Of a stretch of DNA of 64,000 nt, positions 59,729 through 64,000 are shown in pieces. Both the position numbers and the translations under genes were made by a program. The stretch is from positions 5,521,042-5,585,041 of the forward strand of contig JAPNXP010000010.1 of the NCBI GenBank assembly GCA_028753945.1, written 5' to 3'. Source of the DNA: Hexactinellida sp. DTS-2022 (Eukaryota > Porifera > Hexactinellida). The notes beneath the pieces are model-generated. The model did not search any database, was not told where the DNA came from, and was given only the letters and a program-made list of their open reading frames with translations. The stretch's first letter is position 1; every line of letters begins with the position of its first letter.

Positions 59729-62206
59729 TTATAATTCTCGATAATCATCAAACAACTGCTGTAAGAATCCCTCTATATTAGCAGTCTTAATGTCGAGAGA
59801 TAGAAACCTTTGTATTATATCTTTGCACTGGTGCAGATGTTCCCTATCTCGCACGTTATCTTTCTTCTCAATAGCTTTATTCTCGCGAATAAGCTGAGTC
59901 ACCTCATTAGCACGCTCGATGACGTCATGAGGCAATCCTACCTCTGCTGCAATATGACACGCGTAGCTCTGTTTTGCGTAACCAGCGATCAGTTTGTACA
60001 GAAACACCAGTGCACCTGTTTCATTCTGCATAACTTGCATTGTTTGGTACTCTAGCTGCTGAGAATTTGGTAGTAATTCCATTTCAATCACGTTATGGAA
60101 ATGAGTAGAAGCTAATACGAAAGGGCATCTCTCTTCCTGTCTCAACCAATGTCTGAGGATAGCAGTCATAAGCGACATCCCATCAGCTGTTTCAGTTCCC
60201 TTACCAAACTCGTCTAGTAGCACCAAACTGCGGTTAGTAGCGCCTTGTACGGCCGCTGACACCTGGTCTAGTTCTATCATATACGATGACATGTCAACAG
60301 AGACAGTTTCCACCGTATGGATTCGTGTGAATATTTTGTCCAACAAACCAATACGAACACTGTCTGCTGGTACAAACGAGCCTATGTGAACTAGATACGC
60401 TATTATACCAACCTGTTTGAGGTAGATGCTCTTCCCGCTTGCGTTAGGCCCAGTTATGACCTTAATCTTTGCAGCATTAAAACCCAAATAGGAATTATTG
60501 GGTACGAAAGGACAAACGCATAACTCTTGTAATGGGTGACGCCCTTTATCAATTTCTATGATTGATTCCTGTACAATAGAAGGGCAGACGAGGTTACTTT
60601 CTTTCGCCCATAAAGTTAAGGCGATTAAACAGTCGAGTTCGGCTGAGAATTCTAACAAGTCATTCAGTACTGTTGCTCGATCGAAAACTGCTTCTTGCAG
60701 TCTATGCATTATATTCACTTCTATGTCAATTATATCGCAGTGTACATCTCCAACTCGCTCGTCGAGCTCTCGAGTTTTATCGCTTTTGTAGTGAACCACT
60801 CCATCAGAAAGAAAATAGAACGTAAGTCCGGGATAATCGAAATCCTTTGGATCTTTCATACCCTCCCTTAGAGGAGTGGTTAATAAAAATCCTATTTGTG
60901 GGAGATACACTATGTTGCACCTATCGATTTCATTACCAAGCGTCTCTAATTCTTCCCTCGCGACACGCGTTAACAATTCTGGTAAGGATGCGTAAATTTG
61001 TTTTTTCTCATCAAGACTAGCATCGACTGCCTGTTTCACAACACATCTGCCTTGATTCTTACTCTCTTCAAAGTCTACAACTTGTTCTATCAGGGCTGAA
61101 ACCTCTTGTAAAGCTGTCACCATGTTCTCGTTAAGGTTCTCAAAATGAATGACGTTATCACTAAACTTCCTACAAACCTGAGCTATGAATATACCGTGCG
61201 ATGCTGTTTTATAGAGATTTTGCCAGTCGTTGAGATTAAGTTGTCCCTCAATCAGCTTACAAAATAGTCTTTGTATATTCCCAACATGTTTCAGAGCATT
61301 GTGTAGTGACACGAGTATTTCATTCAGTCGAGGGTTCAATAAATATTTAATTGCACAATGTCTACCTTCAATTTTATCTCTATCATTAGTTGGACGTAAG
61401 AACCAAAGTTTTAGCAGCTTGCCTCCAATCTTAGATTTAGTTTTGTTAGCTATACTGAATAGGGATAGACCTTCCTTACTGCCACCAGCTTTATACACTG
61501 ATGGGTGAAGTTCGCTTTTGAATACCTGCAGGGACCTGAATACATTGTAATCTACTTGCAACATTCCTTCTAGCCCAAATGGTTTCACGGATACCACAGG
61601 CACATTTGTATCAGTACCGTCTAAGTCGATTCCAGTAGGCTGATGCTTAACAATATAATGCAGTAGAGCCCCAACACACCTGACTAGTTCTACACTTTCC
61701 TGTGGTAGCAGAGATGATACGTAAAGCGAGCGTTCTACAGTACTCATGCTCCTCATTTGTAGCGGCATTTGTAGGAGGGATAGTATGCGCTTCTGACTGA
61801 CTTCGTATATGAAGTTAACACTTGGGATTATATGGATTTGTGTGTTTTTAGCACGGCCAATGTCACTCGCTTTAAACTCGATGAGAACTGATTTCAATCT
61901 CTCGTCTTGCTTAGCACTAGTTAGAATATGGTTTGGCTCAACTTGTATTAGAATTCGTTTTAGGTATTCAAATGAATCTATTTCGTGTCGATCCGATAGA
62001 AGAAAAAGTTCACACGATTCTGTCTCATAATAGCTAGCGGCTAATTTGAAACCGGCCCATACTAAACTTAGGAAAATAATACCACCCTCAGTTTCTTCTC
62101 CTTCCCAAGTGTGTGGAAATACACCAGTCGATTTCAGTATATCATTAGCATTGAACGCATTTTCTATAACATGGTTATCAAGCGTGAGCTGTGCATTATC
62201 CGACAT
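59729..62206 (-). CDS. MSH5: MSH5 meiotic MutS homologue, intronless
   Basis: 825 residues from ATG at 62204-62206 (human about 834). MSH5 pairs with MSH4 as a clamp on recombination intermediates and promotes meiotic crossing over. It has no mismatch-binding N-terminal domain, as expected. Diagnostic segments are SAKQDERLKSVLIEF, FKSELHPSVYKAGGSKEGLS, KLLKLWFLRPTNDRD, and DEKKQIYASLPELLTRVARE. The ATPase has Walker A GPNASGKSIYLKQVG (near 584), a downstream MSSYMIELDQVSAAV, Walker B SLVLLDEFGKGTETADG (near 657) and STHFHN. The helix-turn-helix dimerisation end contains GYAKQSYACHIAAEVGLP. Absence of introns contrasts with SF1 next to it. If the SF1 first exon lies upstream, MSH5 is another nested guest, but that is not shown. 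Confidence 0.96.
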   Translation of the reverse strand: MSDNAQLTLDNHVIENAFNANDILKSTGVFPHTWEGEETEGGIIFLSLVWAGFKLAASYYETESCELFLLSDRHEIDSFEYLKRILIQVEPNHILTSAKQDERLKSVLIEFKASDIGRAKNTQIHIIPSVNFIYEVSQKRILSLLQMPLQMRSMSTVERSLYVSSLLPQESVELVRCVGALLHYIVKHQPTGIDLDGTDTNVPVVSVKPFGLEGMLQVDYNVFRSLQVFKSELHPSVYKAGGSKEGLSLFSIANKTKSKIGGKLLKLWFLRPTNDRDKIEGRHCAIKYLLNPRLNEILVSLHNALKHVGNIQRLFCKLIEGQLNLNDWQNLYKTASHGIFIAQVCRKFSDNVIHFENLNENMVTALQEVSALIEQVVDFEESKNQGRCVVKQAVDASLDEKKQIYASLPELLTRVAREELETLGNEIDRCNIVYLPQIGFLLTTPLREGMKDPKDFDYPGLTFYFLSDGVVHYKSDKTRELDERVGDVHCDIIDIEVNIMHRLQEAVFDRATVLNDLLEFSAELDCLIALTLWAKESNLVCPSIVQESIIEIDKGRHPLQELCVCPFVPNNSYLGFNAAKIKVITGPNASGKSIYLKQVGIIAYLVHIGSFVPADSVRIGLLDKIFTRIHTVETVSVDMSSYMIELDQVSAAVQGATNRSLVLLDEFGKGTETADGMSLMTAILRHWLRQEERCPFVLASTHFHNVIEMELLPNSQQLEYQTMQVMQNETGALVFLYKLIAGYAKQSYACHIAAEVGLPHDVIERANEVTQLIRENKAIEKKDNVRDREHLHQCKDIIQRFLSLDIKTANIEGFLQQLFDDYREL

Positions 62207-62747
62207 TTTATATGAAATAGGTAAACTTCATGTTTTATAGATTTATAATTTAATAGAAATAGTATTTAAGCGCGGATTACTGTGATCTTTGCAAATAGCT
62301 ATTACTCTTATCGTGAATACAATAGAAAAACTTCATTCTAATTCCAATATTGTAACACATTGTAGCTATGGGAATTCAGAAGAACTTACAGGATAAATAA
62401 AAAATGCTCTCATTAGTGCAAGTAGCTCCAATAAGAGCATCGGATGCTCTTATTAGCAAATAACAAAATACTTTGTTATTGGCATATTTGGTTAATGGCA
62501 AAAACAAAATATTGAAATGAAATAAGTAATGTAAATTTAATCTCAACTTCTGATTAATATTATCGTTTTTTCAGGAAAGGCCGCGAAGCGGTAGTGGTTG
62601 TGTGGCGTAGAGTCAAACACAAATGACTCAATATTAGTAAATCTAAATCCCAAATAATTTTTATTAAGGATTATGAAGGAAGCGTTTAATCTCAATAAAT
62701 AAATTGTTATAATAATATATTTCTAGCCAACAAGCATCAAATCACCG
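62207..62747. other. Intergenic MSH5 to MATE
   Basis: AT-rich. At 62400-62470 short ATAGCA-type words recall family F (CTCCAATAAGAGCA). At 62578-62594 GGCCGCGAAGCGGTAG resembles the Helitron-like 3' hairpin. No gene. Confidence 0.4.
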
Positions 62748-64000
62748 TTATAAAGCTCTTGAGGAAGACAAATTAAATACTTGATAGGAATCTGTTATGT
62801 TAACTGGTATGAACTGGAAGCAACAAATCTCAACTGGCGCTCGCATATAGGAGTTAACTGTGTAAATATTAAAACGGCCAGAGTTGTATTTGCATACGAG
62901 CATCAGGATAAGAAGGAATAAAAGCAGTGAGTATACAAACAACTTCCTTAGAATAATAAATGCTTTTTGTCTACATGAGAAATTGACATGAAATGAAGAA
63001 TTGTCGACTGTACTATCAAAATGGCTGCGATTTGCACTTATTGAGTGATAAGAATTAGAGCTTGATGCCAATAGGTTATTTCTACTCTCAAAATCTTCAG
63101 GAGGTGATGAAGTAATTCTATCATCGGTTGCATAATTCACATTGCCAACTCTCCTTATATTATCCCACTTAATACAACAGAATATTATAAAGAACAAAAT
63201 AAAAACTCGTGTTATATATCCAGACATTATTCCCAACCAATAACCGAATGTTGATAACCGCAAACCTACACTCAATCCGATTGCCAATGGAAATGCCATT
63301 GCAACAAACCCCAAAGCCATAATTAGACCGTAACCTTGTTTCCCAGCACCTCTTAGAATGCCTTGAAAAACAGACACTAGGCTATCGAAAGGATGGTACA
63401 CTGCGAGAATTAACACTACTGGCCACACCCCATTAACAACAGCAGGATCCATTGAGAACAGATTACCCCATACATGACAACCTGCTACTAATACAGTGGA
63501 CTGAATGATGGCTAGAATTACTATTGTCGTCACAACAAGTGCAGATACCTTCTTTACCAGATGCAACTTTCCCTCTCCGATTAAATTCCCAATACGAATA
63601 GCAGTCACTGTTCCCATAGACTGTGGTGTTATATATACGATATAGTCTAGATACGTCACTACTGAGTATATGCCAATCTCTATCTCTGGATGCAGGCTAA
63701 CAATACCAACAACAAAACCACCTAACTGTATACTAACTAGCTCAGACATATCACATATAAAAATTGGTAATCCATAGTACAAGTATTGGCCCCAATGTCT
63801 CCATGCATCAATACTGAATCCTTCCCACATTCGTTCCCATACGCTGGAAAAACGTATGTACAGCAAATGTGCAATTCCCAACAAATAGACTGTTATAACT
63901 TGAGCCATAGCAATACCATATACGCCTAAACCGAATGGAAATGTGAGCATATAACAAAGCGTTATTTCCATTATAATTCCCATCACCAACAGCACAGCAG
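62748..64000 (-). CDS. MATE-family (SLC47-like) exporter, 5' end cut by window edge
   Basis: About 417 residues are visible, open to the right edge, so the N-terminal part is missing. MATE proteins export organic cations in exchange for protons at the plasma membrane. Family motifs include TPQSMGTVTAIRIGNLIGEG (start of the second half), SVFQGILRGAGKQGYG, and GYWLGIMSGY. Roughly eight hydrophobic segments are present. After a ~90-residue hydrophilic loop (DDRITSSPPEDFESRNN), a final hydrophobic helix (LLLFLLILMLVCKYN) matches the extra C-terminal membrane span of animal MATE1-type proteins. No intron is seen in this part. Confidence 0.9.
   Translation of the reverse strand, partial: AVLLVMGIIMEITLCYMLTFPFGLGVYGIAMAQVITVYLLGIAHLLYIRFSSVWERMWEGFSIDAWRHWGQYLYYGLPIFICDMSELVSIQLGGFVVGIVSLHPEIEIGIYSVVTYLDYIVYITPQSMGTVTAIRIGNLIGEGKLHLVKKVSALVVTTIVILAIIQSTVLVAGCHVWGNLFSMDPAVVNGVWPVVLILAVYHPFDSLVSVFQGILRGAGKQGYGLIMALGFVAMAFPLAIGLSVGLRLSTFGYWLGIMSGYITRVFILFFIIFCCIKWDNIRRVGNVNYATDDRITSSPPEDFESRNNLLASSSNSYHSISANRSHFDSTVDNSSFHVNFSCRQKAFIILRKLFVYSLLLFLLILMLVCKYNSGRFNIYTVNSYMRAPVEICCFQFIPVNITDSYQVFNLSSSRAL

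Overview
This is AT-rich eukaryotic nuclear DNA from an animal, most plausibly an early-branching one such as a sponge. That is inferred from near full-length metazoan orthologues (SMC1, SF1, RAB28, PPIL3, XYLT, HIP1, WASHC3, MSH5, a LRRK1-type kinase and a MATE transporter), from many short GT-AG introns, and from dense short inverted-repeat transposons. The species cannot be fixed from sequence alone. There is no rRNA, tRNA, CRISPR array or prokaryotic operon structure.

Layout. Positions 639-1648 (-): RAB28, two exons. Positions 2080-30299 (+): the cohesin ATPase SMC1, 37 exons recognised. They encode everything except about the first 37 residues, whose exon is not in the window. The large SMC1 introns hold other complete genes. 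A LRRK1-like kinase (3006-9332, -), PPIL3 (9590-10075, -) and an unrecognised 504-residue protein (11835-13349, +) sit in the intron between exons 3 and 4. A peptide O-xylosyltransferase (17086-19167, -) sits between exons 12 and 13. RAB28 probably lies in SMC1 intron 1. Positions 31620-33146 (+): WASHC3, two exons.

Positions 33150-46900 are gene-poor. They hold three paralogous small basic/coiled-coil proteins (37436-37873, 42210-42653, 44634-45047, all -) among transposon debris, including five copies of a Helitron-like non-autonomous element.

Positions about 46906-58859 (-): the splicing factor SF1 (branchpoint-binding protein), 13 exons recognised and the 5' end missing. HIP1 (49108-52182, +) lies entirely inside an SF1 intron on the opposite strand. 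Positions 59729-62206 (-): MSH5, intronless. Positions 62748-64000 (-): a MATE transporter running off the right edge.

Two themes stand out. The first is a genes-within-introns organisation: two intron-rich host genes (SMC1, SF1) harbour guest genes that are mostly intronless. The second is a large zoo of MITEs. Many families begin ACAGT and end ACTGTA with TA flanks, and each repeats its own short word inside its termini, suggesting pogo/Tigger-like parents. They fill the introns, nest in one another, and sometimes abut splice sites. The genes do not form one pathway: they cover cohesion and meiosis (SMC1, MSH5), RNA splicing (SF1, PPIL3), membrane traffic and actin (RAB28, WASHC3, HIP1), signalling (LRRK1-like), proteoglycan synthesis (XYLT) and transport (MATE). 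MITE family letters (A to R) are used below only as local labels.
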